NCBI RefSeq assembly: GCF_900103525.1
Contig: NZ_FNHN01000002.1
Location: forward strand, 496,001-560,000
Source: Bacillus sp. OK048
GTDB taxonomy: Bacteria > Bacillota > Bacilli > Bacillales > Cytobacillaceae
Direction: 5' to 3'
Length of the DNA stretch: 64,000 nucleotides
Shown here: in pieces, positions 9,227 to 17,897 of the stretch
How positions within the stretch are numbered: the stretch's first letter is position 1
Layout: each line of letters starts with the position of its first letter
The notes under the pieces: model-generated
What the model saw: only the letters and a program-made list of their open reading frames with translations
What the model was told of the DNA's origin: nothing
Databases searched by the model: none
Translations under genes and position numbers: made by a program

Positions 9227-9829
9227 ATGGCTCGTTATACTGGCTCTAGCTGGAAAATCTCTCGTCGTCTTGGTATCTCACTAAGCGGCACAGGTAAAGA
9301 ATTAGAAAAGCGTCCTTACGCTCCAGGACAACATGGTCCTAACCAACGTAAGAAGCTTTCTGAATACGGATTGCAATTACAAGAAAAGCAAAAACTTCGT
9401 CATATGTATGGAGTAACTGAGCGTCAATTCCGTAATCTATTTGATAAAGCTGGCAAAATGGGTGGGGTTCACGGTGAAAACTTCATGATCCTACTTGAAT
9501 CACGTCTTGATAACGTAGTTTACCGTTTAGGTTTAGCTCGTACTCGTCGTGCAGCTCGTCAATTAGTTAACCACGGTCACATCTTAGTTGATGGTTCTCG
9601 TGTAGATATCCCATCATACCGCTTAGCTGCTGGTCAAACTATCAGCCTACGTGAAAAATCACGTAATCTTGATGTTGTTAAAGAAGCACTCGAAGTAAAC
9701 AACTTCGTTCCTGACTTCTTAACATTTGATGCAGACAAACTTGAAGGTACATTCACTCGTTCACCAGAGCGTTCTGAATTACCAGCTGAAATTAACGAAA
9801 CACTTATCGTCGAGTTCTACTCACGGTAA
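9227..9829 (+). CDS. rpsD: 30S ribosomal protein S4
   Basis: A 200-residue primary 16S rRNA-binding protein of the small subunit body, also the repressor of its own operon in Bacilli. It has the N-terminal basic region, then the S4 RNA-binding domain around residues 91-155 ([28 protein letters not shown]). AAGGAGGAG precedes the ATG. The C-terminal IVEFYSR is intact. Notably, the last codons and the terminator are duplicated 8.1 kb downstream beyond a bacteriocin island, which therefore begins immediately after this gene. Confidence 0.98.
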   Translation: MARYTGSSWKISRRLGISLSGTGKELEKRPYAPGQHGPNQRKKLSEYGLQLQEKQKLRHMYGVTERQFRNLFDKAGKMGGVHGENFMILLESRLDNVVYRLGLARTRRAARQLVNHGHILVDGSRVDIPSYRLAAGQTISLREKSRNLDVVKEALEVNNFVPDFLTFDADKLEGTFTRSPERSELPAEINETLIVEFYSR

Positions 9830-9887
9830 TTAATTTGCTTATTAAATAGCAAACATAAAAACCCTAGAAACTTTCTAGGGTTTTTTT
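9804..9887 (+). repeat. Left copy of the rpsD 3'-end direct repeat
   Basis: The last codons of rpsD, the following ~45 bases and the terminator. This segment aligns with 17898-17998: TCGAGTTCTACTCACG at 9810 recurs at 17904, followed by TAATTnATTTGCTTATTAAA and AAAAACCCTAGAA in both. See the right copy and the findings. Confidence 0.9.
9857..9887. terminator. Bidirectional terminator between rpsD and sagB-like gene
   Basis: AAAAACCCTAGAAA/TTTCTAGGGTTTTTTT stem-loop, with T runs on both strands, ends rpsD on the plus strand and the bacteriocin operon on the minus strand. Confidence 0.9.
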
Positions 9888-9905
9888 AGTGCTCACTTGT
9901 TTTTC

Positions 9906-11492
9906 CTAGCTAATCAAACTCCCTTTTAACCAGGCCCGGGGACGGTATGGACCGACCGGGATTTGGATTAGGCTTGTTTTACCTTTCGAATTAATCCCAT
10001 AAAGTCCATCACATCGGTTCGCGTCGTATCCTAATAGCGGGTGCCCTCCCATTCCTAAAGCACACGATACCAAGAGCAATCGTTGCAAGAGTATGCCCGC
10101 TTCCATTTGTTGAATGCGGTATCCTCTATATCCCAATTCCTTTTTCAGATGTTCCCTGTCTCCAACAACATGCAGACAGAGCGGAACTTGAAACAGATTT
10201 ACATTGGGCATTGTTAATCCATTTTGTAAAAACTCTCGAAAATCTCCCCTAGTTATTCTTCGAAGTGCATGAGTGGCATTGTCATAAGAATAGGCACCAT
10301 TTGGAACTCCTTCCACGTTGTAAAAACTACCATATAAAGAAACAGGACTCTCCACATTCCCATTTGTACCATCAAGGTCATTCTGATATGAGAAGGAAAA
10401 GGTCTCTTTTAACAAAGTGGATAGCTGCGTTTGACGGACTTGACCCATCATAAAATCGATATCTGGAGAATGCCGCTCCCTGCAAACGGATGCAAGATCG
10501 TATGAAAAGTGCTCAGCAAAGGGAAGCAGGATCATTTCCGAATCTAAGGAAACTTTCACACTACTATCTTTCTTTCTCTTCACAAACGACTCTGTTGTTT
10601 CAAACATGGATGCTTCATTAAATTTTCTCAAGCTAGGATAATCTATTACCTTCTTTGAACGGTTATAGGAGGCATGCTCCAACAGCGGCACTTCCCAGCA
10701 CAATTCAGTGGCAGAAACAATTTCCATTCTATTATGATCGTTGCCTGCACTATTGACGTTTTGATTAACAGATAAAGGAATAACGGCATATACACTTTCA
10801 TCCTGATCAGACAGCCCAAGCAAATGATTAATAGACCTATCAAGAAATTGGTAGCATACCTGAGATGAAAACCCTATTCGTTTGGCCACTTCTAAAGATT
10901 GCCCAATTAGCACGCCTGCATCTAACCCTTGGAGCCTGTAGGAAAAATTATTGTATTTATAGAAATTTTTCCAAAATAGCGTAGAGACAAAAACAGTACA
11001 GAAACAGTCAGAAATATCATAGCTATTTCCAAGACTTCTTGATAAGTATGAATCGTAATTTCCTTCTCGCAGCAAGAGGAGGCGATGGTGAGCCACATCA
11101 TAATGGTAAATTCCCATTGGTGTGTCCTTCAGCTTCACATACACATATAATTCATTGGGATATAACGCCCCGCCAGAGGGTACAAATCTGCGTAATAACT
11201 GGGCATAGCTCACAGCACCTTGTTCCTCGGTGTCCTCGATTAAAGCGATTTGCGAGTATTGAGTAAGGCCGTATACATACCATAAGAAATGACCTAGCTC
11301 CTCCCGGCTGGGTTCAGCCTTAGCTTCCAGTCCGCTGAGTGTTAACGGTACATCTGCGTTCAGCGGAATCTCTGGCAAGCCCCGGTACAGTTTATAGGGA
11401 AGTGGTGCATCCTCCCAATCCACTTGCCAACCTGGAGGAGCAACTTTTTCCGTATCAAAGTGAAGATGATGTACAAATGTTTCTAGTTCCAA
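9906..11492 (-). CDS. SagB/ThcOx-type azoline dehydrogenase, TOMM cluster
   Basis: A 528-residue FMN-dependent dehydrogenase of the SagB/ThcOx nitroreductase-like family, expected to oxidise thiazoline/oxazoline rings in the precursor peptide to thiazole/oxazole. The first half has the family signature RR-x2-PSGGALYPNE (residues 101-114). The second half repeats a nitroreductase-like fold, ending QMEAGILLQRLLLVSCALG and PVG. The protein is thus a two-domain version, about twice the size of streptolysin SagB. The start is a TTG with AAAGGAGGAGG nine bases upstream. It is the last gene of the operon, 22 bases after the YcaO gene. Confidence 0.88.
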   Translation of the reverse strand: MELETFVHHLHFDTEKVAPPGWQVDWEDAPLPYKLYRGLPEIPLNADVPLTLSGLEAKAEPSREELGHFLWYVYGLTQYSQIALIEDTEEQGAVSYAQLLRRFVPSGGALYPNELYVYVKLKDTPMGIYHYDVAHHRLLLLREGNYDSYLSRSLGNSYDISDCFCTVFVSTLFWKNFYKYNNFSYRLQGLDAGVLIGQSLEVAKRIGFSSQVCYQFLDRSINHLLGLSDQDESVYAVIPLSVNQNVNSAGNDHNRMEIVSATELCWEVPLLEHASYNRSKKVIDYPSLRKFNEASMFETTESFVKRKKDSSVKVSLDSEMILLPFAEHFSYDLASVCRERHSPDIDFMMGQVRQTQLSTLLKETFSFSYQNDLDGTNGNVESPVSLYGSFYNVEGVPNGAYSYDNATHALRRITRGDFREFLQNGLTMPNVNLFQVPLCLHVVGDREHLKKELGYRGYRIQQMEAGILLQRLLLVSCALGMGGHPLLGYDANRCDGLYGINSKGKTSLIQIPVGPYRPRAWLKGSLIS

Positions 11493-11514
11493 TTTTACAC
11501 CTCCTCCTTTTCAA

Positions 11515-13452
11515 TTATGGGAATGGGTGGGGATCTGAATTAAGCTGTTCATACGATAACGGCTGTTCCATAAATCCAAGTTTCATTGGCACTTTAAGGA
11601 CCCTCTCCAGCCCTTTTACACGGGTCAGGTGATGTCCGAATGTCATCGGTAACATACCAGGGATCAATACTTTCACACAGAATAATCCATTCCGTTTGGT
11701 TATCGATGTCGTTTGGTCCACCACAATGACCTCCAGATCTAACCGGTGGAACCCCTGAAGAATATCCTGAAGATCTTCCTTCAAATCAGTAGTAGCAGGC
11801 GTCTCCTTGAATTCTTCTGCAAATGTACGTAATGGACGTTGATCATCCAGTAAAAAATTCAGCCGTTCCTCTGCTTCCCGCAGCCCGTAGAGCAAACCAT
11901 GGTCCTCCATAGTACGTACTTCGTACGGATTCTGTAACATATGTTGATATTTCTGCTCGTTTGCCTCCAATTTTTCGTCATGCACCATCATTCCCGCAAG
12001 CTCGTAAATTGCGCTTTTTACAGCCCTTACAGGATCAGGGTTAGCTCCAGCTGCACAAATGAGGTTTACACCCTTGGATCTTCTGTTTTTTGCCACTGCC
12101 CACACACTTGGAATTCCATGCTCCATCGTCGAATTGAAAAAATGAAGGTCATATCCCGCCACCTCACGCATACGGTCGACCATCAGCTGTAATTCTTTAT
12201 CGTTAGCCGAACTAAGGTCAAGACGTGGAAGGGGAAGTTTTGCATACCAGGTTAACAAGAAAGAATCTCGCTCGACAACCTCCATAATGGCATGAAAAAT
12301 GGCTTCTTCTAAACTACCCCCTAATGCACATCCATTGGAGGTTTCATAAACAAAGCCCTCCCCATGCCCCAAACTGTAATAGGCGAGTAACTGCGGGACC
12401 AATACAGAACGTTCTTGTAAAAACGAATAGCCCCAGACCCAATTCATTGGAGTATCAGGATCAAACGGTTTAAAGGGAAACTGAGGCTTTGTATATTGTT
12501 CCTTTTCATGCAAACCTACTCTTTCAGGGTTTAGTGCATTTTGCTTTAAATTATGATAACTATCACGAACTACCGTCCTTTTGCCTCGAGGCTCGATTCC
12601 GCAATATCGTTCCAAACCCTCTAAAATGGCAGTCAGCTCACTCATTTCATAAGAATTAGACCGGCCAGCAACTCCCTCGTCCGCTTCAAATAAAGGCATG
12701 TTCACTAAAACATCAGCAAATGGCAGGGTGGAATCCTGCATTTTTCCATTCATGATACCAGTACGGTAATCCAGATAGTCTTTGACCAGTACTGTTTTAA
12801 ATTCATCCATCGAACGGCTGCGATAACCGCTGCTATTAAATTTAGGACTAGATTCTAACCTAATTTGAGCTAATTCTGGTGTATCTTCAGGTATTGGACT
12901 GCAAATTGGGCATGAGGAATTAGGCAAGAAATAGTGAATAAAATTTGTTAACGTTCTTAAGTTAATAATGAACACTCTTTCTTCTAAATTGCAGGTTTCT
13001 CCTTTAAAAACCCTCTGCACTTCGTTACATATCAAAGCTGCCATTTGTGATAGTCCTGTTCTTGACGCCCATGCATCTTGCATGACACCTACTCCTGCTG
13101 CCATCTTTAGCTGTAGCTGCCACATTTCTTTCCGATCGGATCCAGCTATCATGCGCCGGATGTCAGCGCAGAATGAACATCCCGGTGTATCGGGGCGAAC
13201 TAAAGGACCAATGATTCCCTCTCCAAACGAAACGAAACCTCGAAGCCACGGGATCCCAGTGTTCCTGTATTTTTCTTCTGCTTTTTGATGAATGGCTGGA
13301 TTCCAGGCATCGCTCAGCACCAGAGCTAATTCTGTTTCTTCGGGTACTTCTTCTAATAGGCTTTGACGCCTAACAAGATAATTGCCGGACAATTGATCAA
13401 AAACATAATCCGCTAATAAACCCTCTCCGTCAATGAGAATATGGGCGGCCAT
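11515..13452 (-). CDS. YcaO cyclodehydratase fused to an E1-like docking domain, TOMM cluster
   Basis: A 645-residue protein that should use ATP to cyclise Cys (and Ser/Thr) residues of the precursor to azolines. The N-terminal ~200 residues look like the truncated E1-like/zinc domain of fused cyclodehydratases, with CxxC pairs at C92/C95 and C181/C184. The remainder is YcaO, including EAIFHAIMEVVERDSF. The C-terminus is DPHPFP, the PxPxP tail known to be needed for YcaO cyclisation. Its ATG overlaps the stop of the upstream maturation gene by one base (TAATG), so the two are translationally coupled. Membership in the heterocycloanthracin family follows from the neighbours. Confidence 0.9.
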   Translation of the reverse strand: MAAHILIDGEGLLADYVFDQLSGNYLVRRQSLLEEVPEETELALVLSDAWNPAIHQKAEEKYRNTGIPWLRGFVSFGEGIIGPLVRPDTPGCSFCADIRRMIAGSDRKEMWQLQLKMAAGVGVMQDAWASRTGLSQMAALICNEVQRVFKGETCNLEERVFIINLRTLTNFIHYFLPNSSCPICSPIPEDTPELAQIRLESSPKFNSSGYRSRSMDEFKTVLVKDYLDYRTGIMNGKMQDSTLPFADVLVNMPLFEADEGVAGRSNSYEMSELTAILEGLERYCGIEPRGKRTVVRDSYHNLKQNALNPERVGLHEKEQYTKPQFPFKPFDPDTPMNWVWGYSFLQERSVLVPQLLAYYSLGHGEGFVYETSNGCALGGSLEEAIFHAIMEVVERDSFLLTWYAKLPLPRLDLSSANDKELQLMVDRMREVAGYDLHFFNSTMEHGIPSVWAVAKNRRSKGVNLICAAGANPDPVRAVKSAIYELAGMMVHDEKLEANEQKYQHMLQNPYEVRTMEDHGLLYGLREAEERLNFLLDDQRPLRTFAEEFKETPATTDLKEDLQDILQGFHRLDLEVIVVDQTTSITKRNGLFCVKVLIPGMLPMTFGHHLTRVKGLERVLKVPMKLGFMEQPLSYEQLNSDPHPFP

Positions 13453-15398
13453 TAGGATTCCTCCTCTCGAACCTGCACACCATACACCCCTGCTAATTCC
13501 TGTTTTAAAAAAGGTTCGAACGCAAGATCATAAACGATTAAACGTTTGCTGTTTTGGTTCAAAACCTGAATGGAAGATTGTAATAGCTCCAATTGTGTTA
13601 TTTCTTCACAAGAAGGGGCTTCGAGTTTAAATTCCTTTTCTTTCAAAAAAACAGCTGACTCCGATATTCTTTCGGTTGCATGCACCTGATTTTGTTCATC
13701 CAAAAGCGCTTTTTGTAATGCATTCCGTAAAGCCATCGTGGTATTTAAACCTGTACAAGTGTACTGACGCCCCTGCGACTTTACCCATATTACGGGGAAT
13801 CCTAGTATTTCATTTTCTAAACCGATGGTCGGTGTACCATTTAAGGTAGTCAGGGCATTTAAATAAAATCTGCAGCGTTGATCTTCAATTTCTTCCAATT
13901 GTACGCAAAAAACAGGATTCAGTGGATCGTCCTTTTTATTTCTCAATTCTTTCTCTAAATAGGATTGCAAGCCGCGACAAACTGCCTCTTCGATTGTTTC
14001 CCCTGCACCAATGCCAATCAAATCCCCTGCTATGTTTTCACCAGCCTTATCTTTTAGATCACTACATTCCTTGAACATTTGTAAAACATACATTTCAATA
14101 CCAGTCAGTCCCGCTTCCCTCTTTGCCTCCTCATGTGTAAAACCCGAACAGACAACCTCTGGCAGTAGGTCTGCTGGCCCCTCTGACACTGGATTAGCCG
14201 CTTGAACATAGCACTGCGAAAGAGGAAGCTGTGTCAAGTTTCGCTCCTCCCAGGTATGGAAAATTCCTGTTTCTTCCGAAGTTAATAGACTGAAATATTC
14301 CAAGAGGTTACTCGAAGGTTCGTTTTTACTCTTTTCTTGCTTTATCCCTACATCAAGATCTTCTACCAGTTCAGAAGGGGCAGCTTTATTGGAAACCAAT
14401 GGATGTGTGATGAATGAAATCCAGTCTCCTTCAAGCGTTTCAAGATCAAGTTTGTAAATTTGGTTACTCTGATTTGACTCTGCAATTCCAGTAGCCTTCT
14501 TAAAAAACTCGAATACGGTGACATTGGCCAGAATGGCTCCGACAGTTGTAGAGAAAGATTGGGGCTGCCGATCTAATTGCAATGAAGATTGATGGATTCG
14601 GCGCCATGCTGACTCCCAGCATCCCTCTGATTCCTGATGAACCAATGGACCAGCAAGCCCCACTTGGTCTAAACATATGGCAGGAAAAAAACCTTTCCTT
14701 TGCTCTTTGCAAACGATATTCAGATCCTTTAGTTCTTTTACATTTCCATCCGGAGTGACATATAGAATCCAATCATACGGAAGCAATGCTTCTTGCCAAA
14801 AACTCCTTCCGTCCCTTATTTCAAATAGTACTTGCTCAACCTCCACTTCAGAGTCAGCATTGTAGGCATTGCGTACTAACTCATTTATCCGCAATTGATT
14901 TGATGGTACTGAATCGGTCAACATGAAATGGAATTTGGGTAGTCCCGATTCAATTAATGCGGCAGCCAATGAAACCATAAAGGCTCCAGAACCGATAGCC
15001 AGAACTTTAGTTTGACGGTATTCTTGAAAACGGTACGCACCAGAATCTACAAAATTCTCGATAAATTCAATTTGTGAAGCATACTTTTCTAGGACTTTTG
15101 GATTTAATTCATGTGTCCTATCTTGGCTAACATCTCGAACAAAGCCATTCTTGTACAACGTTTCTCCAAGCTCATATACCCTGTTGCGATACTGCGCCGT
15201 TAATCCCTCTGTTATATCTCCCAATGATTGCTCCCCGTTAAACATCGGCATTAATTTTTCAATCCATTGATAAATCGTATTTCCTTCCATTCGGAATGAA
15301 CTTAAGTTATTTCGAAAATACACACCACCATTTGGATCTGGTAGATAAAATGAATCCCTTTTGACCTTCAAACGTGTGGACGAGGTAAGTTTTGTCAT
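13452..15398 (-). CDS. ThiF-like thiazole-bacteriocin maturation protein, TOMM cluster
   Basis: A 648-residue protein of the type annotated as 'putative thiazole-containing bacteriocin maturation protein' in Bacillus heterocycloanthracin loci. Residues about 10-95 resemble a peptide-recognition winged helix (RiPP recognition element). A Rossmann-like ThiF segment, KVLAIGSGAF, follows at residues 131-140. The ThiF adenylation machinery looks degenerate, which suggests a scaffold that presents the leader peptide to YcaO rather than an enzyme (inference). AAGGAGGAGC precedes the ATG. It lies 168 bases after the precursor stop, beyond a terminator-like hairpin. Confidence 0.85.
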   Translation of the reverse strand: MTKLTSSTRLKVKRDSFYLPDPNGGVYFRNNLSSFRMEGNTIYQWIEKLMPMFNGEQSLGDITEGLTAQYRNRVYELGETLYKNGFVRDVSQDRTHELNPKVLEKYASQIEFIENFVDSGAYRFQEYRQTKVLAIGSGAFMVSLAAALIESGLPKFHFMLTDSVPSNQLRINELVRNAYNADSEVEVEQVLFEIRDGRSFWQEALLPYDWILYVTPDGNVKELKDLNIVCKEQRKGFFPAICLDQVGLAGPLVHQESEGCWESAWRRIHQSSLQLDRQPQSFSTTVGAILANVTVFEFFKKATGIAESNQSNQIYKLDLETLEGDWISFITHPLVSNKAAPSELVEDLDVGIKQEKSKNEPSSNLLEYFSLLTSEETGIFHTWEERNLTQLPLSQCYVQAANPVSEGPADLLPEVVCSGFTHEEAKREAGLTGIEMYVLQMFKECSDLKDKAGENIAGDLIGIGAGETIEEAVCRGLQSYLEKELRNKKDDPLNPVFCVQLEEIEDQRCRFYLNALTTLNGTPTIGLENEILGFPVIWVKSQGRQYTCTGLNTTMALRNALQKALLDEQNQVHATERISESAVFLKEKEFKLEAPSCEEITQLELLQSSIQVLNQNSKRLIVYDLAFEPFLKQELAGVYGVQVREEES

Positions 15399-15476
15399 TC
15401 AGCTCCTCCTTCATTCAAAGCAATCCTAATTATGCACTACCATTATATGTTCATTTATTTGTCCATTATGATTAAC

Positions 15477-15530
15477 CAAAAAGAAAGTGCCTCCTGCGGC
15501 ACATGTTCATGCAGGGGGCACTTTCTTTTC
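15477..15530 (-). terminator. Intra-operon terminator/attenuator between precursor and maturation genes
   Basis: A long stem AGAAAGTGCCnCCTGC/GCAGGnGGCACTTTCT followed by TTTTTGG on the minus strand. Its place directly after the precursor gene would let the peptide be made in excess, with partial read-through into the enzymes. Confidence 0.85.
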
Positions 15531-15566
15531 ATAAAATAACTATTTTTTTCTGAGACTCCAAAACGA

Positions 15567-15878
15567 CTAAATAAAACCGAAGCCAAAACAGCCAAAGCCC
15601 AAACCAAAGCCGACACAGCTAAAACCGAAGCCGCCGCCACAGCCTCCACAGCCTCCACAACCGCCACAGCCTCCACATCGGAAACCGCCACAACCAAATC
15701 CTCCGCAGCGACCAAATCCTCCGCAACGACCAAATCCTCCGCAGCGACCACAGCCTCCACAACGACGCATATCACCAAACTGAAGCGAATCTTGGCTCTG
15801 ATAATCCATAGGCATTAACTGACCAACTTGGTAATGATCCATTCCCAACATTTGTAAATCATTCTGAAAATTATGCAT
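15567..15878 (-). CDS. Heterocycloanthracin/sonorensin-type bacteriocin precursor
   Basis: A 103-residue ribosomal precursor peptide. The leader (residues 1-38, MHNFQNDLQMLGMDHYQVGQ at its start) is acidic and cysteine-free. The core starts at C40 and has 13 cysteines, mostly in CGG or RCGGFG repeats (C40, 43, 46, 52, 58, 63, 68, 71, 74, 77, 80), then a Gly/Phe-rich tail with C88 and C97. Repeated Cys-Xaa-Xaa units define heterocycloanthracin-type substrates of YcaO enzymes. The ATG at 15878 follows AAAGGGGAGG; an upstream in-frame codon at 15905 lacks a ribosome site. The DNA shows short tandem repeats (18 bp near 15697-15755, 9 bp near 15637-15680), so core length may vary between strains. 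Confidence 0.9.
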   Translation of the reverse strand: MHNFQNDLQMLGMDHYQVGQLMPMDYQSQDSLQFGDMRRCGGCGRCGGFGRCGGFGRCGGFGCGGFRCGGCGGCGGCGGCGGGFGFSCVGFGLGFGCFGFGFI

Positions 15879-15905
15879 TTTTTCCTCCCCTTTGTATTTA
15901 TTCAA

Positions 15906-16323
15906 CAGGATGCACCTGAATAGAGAGTGGAAACGAAGGTAATTATGTCAGTTTGGTGTAAATCAAACTTTAAAGTACCACGAGTACTCTCTTCATCAAA
16001 TTATGATTTTTATAGGTTATTGCCACTGATTTAACAGCCTATTTTACGTTGAAGGTGTGAATAGAATATTGATCACTTTAAGAAGCATTTCGTAGTCAAA
16101 AGCTTTTTTAGAGCAAAAAAAGACCCCCAACCAAATCAGAGGCCAATAAAAAATTCTTAAAATCAAAAAAGATGAATCAACCAATGTTTATTTTATGCAT
16201 TTTCGTTACCAAATAAATCCATAGTCATGCTAAAAATAAACCATAGTCAGCTAAAGAAAACCATAAACTTGTCCCGGAAAATATAGGATAATATCTGTAG
16301 ATTTACAAAAAGGAGGCAGTATA
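15906..16323. other. Divergent intergenic region, bacteriocin precursor / PL6 lyase
   Basis: 418 AT-rich bases between divergent genes, so promoters for both should lie here. No strong SigmaA promoter stands out on either strand. The region holds an imperfect inverted repeat GTTTGATTTACACCAAAC (minus strand, near 15950-15970) and, close to the lyase, a pair of direct repeats described separately. Confidence 0.5.
16219..16255 (+). repeat. Pair of 15-16-bp direct repeats upstream of the PL6 gene
   Basis: CCATAGTCATGCTAAA at 16219 and CCATAGTCAGCTAAA at 16241 start 22 bases apart, about two helical turns, 70-105 bases before the lyase start. The layout suits two binding sites for a transcription regulator; none is encoded nearby. 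Confidence 0.45.
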
Positions 16324-17829
16324 GTGAAAAAGTTATGGAAATCTTTATTGTCGTTTTGTATTGTTGTAACCGTTTTCTCTGCAATCCCTTTCGGTGCATC
16401 GGCTAAGGAATCGTTAGTGATGGTCTCTTCAGTGGACGAAATTTCAGCAGCGATGAGCAAAGTGCAACCCGGTGATACGATTGTGATGAGGAACGGAGTA
16501 TGGAAGGATGCTGCCATTGTGATGGAAGGCGCAGGCAAGAAGAATAAACCCATCACTCTGCGAGCGGAAACACCGGGTCAAGTAGTGCTCAGCGGCGCCT
16601 CCACGCTCAACATCGGAGGATCATATCTTGTCGTGGACGGCTTGGTATTCAAAGATGGGGGAGATATCGATGATTCCGGTGTCATTGAGTTCAGGGTTGG
16701 AGATAATGAAGCGACGCATTCCCGTCTTACTAACGTCCAAATGATTGATTATAACCCTCCAAGCAATGCGAAGAACACGAAGTGGGTTGGATTATACGGC
16801 AGCTATAACAGGGTGGATCATTCCTATTTCAAAGGCAAGAAAAACATCGGTGCAACGATGGTAGTTTGGAGAGAGCAGGCGGGCGAGCAGCACCATGTCA
16901 TTGATCACAATCATTTTGCCGGCCGGCCCATCCTGCTCGACGATAGTGGACACGTGATTAGTAATGAAGCGGAAACGCTGAGAATCGGAACAAGTACCTA
17001 TTCGCTCTCGGATTCCTATACAACGGTAGAGAACAACCTGTTCGAGAACAATGATGGAGAAATCGAATTGATTTCGGTTAAATCAGGGAAGAATGTGATT
17101 CGCGGCAATACATTTTTGAACAATGCAGCGACCGTCACACTTCGACATGGCAATGGAACGCACATTGAAAACAACTTCTTTTTCGCTAATGCCAAGGCGA
17201 ACGCCGGCGCGATCCGCGTTATAGGTGAAGACCATGTGATAGCCAACAATTATATCAGTGGCATTGTGGGCAGCAATACGACACGCGGGGCCATTGTTCT
17301 AACCAATGGCATACCTAACTCGGATCTCAACAAATATTTTCAAGTCAAAAATGTGCTCATTACTCACAACACACTCGTGAACAATGATAACAACATCATC
17401 GTTGGCGATAAAAAGAGCGGTACGAATACGTTAGCGCCTGTAGACACGATTATTGCAAATAACGTTGTACAGGCAAGCGGGAACGCTAAGCTACCTCTTA
17501 TTAAGGTAATCGACGATTCAGCAGCTCTTACGTATGAAGGAAATTTCATGTATGGCGCCGAACTCGGGATTGGGCCGGTCGCAGGGATTAAGCAGCAAAA
17601 TCCTCTGCTGGCTTTGGCAGAAGACGGATTATACCGTGCGGGCGAAAAAAGTCCGATTGTCAACGCATTGAAAAACGGGCCTTACTCCGTAAAAGATGAT
17701 ATGGATGGCCAGCCCCGACCTCAAGGAAACAGGGATGCCGGAGCAGATCAGGTGTCCAAAACGCCTATAAGGAATAAGCCTTTACAGCCGAGCGATGTCG
17801 GACCCGCATGGCTGAACGCATCTGAATAA
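16324..17829 (+). CDS. Secreted polysaccharide lyase family 6 (alginate lyase/chondroitinase B-like)
   Basis: A 501-residue exported protein. A Sec signal peptide (residues 1-27, basic MKKLWK, hydrophobic core, AXA-type GASAKE) precedes a right-handed parallel beta-helix. PL6 enzymes cleave uronic-acid polymers by beta-elimination. The catalytic pair seen in chondroitinase B is recognisable: K253 in ELISVKSGKN and R274 in TVTLRHGNGTH, with acidic calcium-site residues in NDGEIELI. The substrate (alginate or glycosaminoglycan) cannot be read from sequence. The start is GTG after AAAAAGGAGGC. By eye the gene is richer in G and C at third positions than the backbone, consistent with transfer. 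No transporter or other sugar gene accompanies it. Confidence 0.88.
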   Translation: MKKLWKSLLSFCIVVTVFSAIPFGASAKESLVMVSSVDEISAAMSKVQPGDTIVMRNGVWKDAAIVMEGAGKKNKPITLRAETPGQVVLSGASTLNIGGSYLVVDGLVFKDGGDIDDSGVIEFRVGDNEATHSRLTNVQMIDYNPPSNAKNTKWVGLYGSYNRVDHSYFKGKKNIGATMVVWREQAGEQHHVIDHNHFAGRPILLDDSGHVISNEAETLRIGTSTYSLSDSYTTVENNLFENNDGEIELISVKSGKNVIRGNTFLNNAATVTLRHGNGTHIENNFFFANAKANAGAIRVIGEDHVIANNYISGIVGSNTTRGAIVLTNGIPNSDLNKYFQVKNVLITHNTLVNNDNNIIVGDKKSGTNTLAPVDTIIANNVVQASGNAKLPLIKVIDDSAALTYEGNFMYGAELGIGPVAGIKQQNPLLALAEDGLYRAGEKSPIVNALKNGPYSVKDDMDGQPRPQGNRDAGADQVSKTPIRNKPLQPSDVGPAWLNASE

Positions 17830-17897
17830 GAGCTAACCGAGCTCCCATCAGTATGTCCCTATTAACTATCGGGACACGATCAAATACAGGGTTTTCG

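Noticed and set aside
10265..11266. Several open frames antisense to the sagB-like gene
   Set aside because: Short, without ribosome sites, and fully inside a well-supported gene on the other strand.
15455..15778. Minus-strand Val/Ala-rich frame overlapping the bacteriocin precursor
   Set aside because: A frame-shifted reading of the Cys-Gly repeats; the real precursor frame has a ribosome site, a leader and family resemblance.
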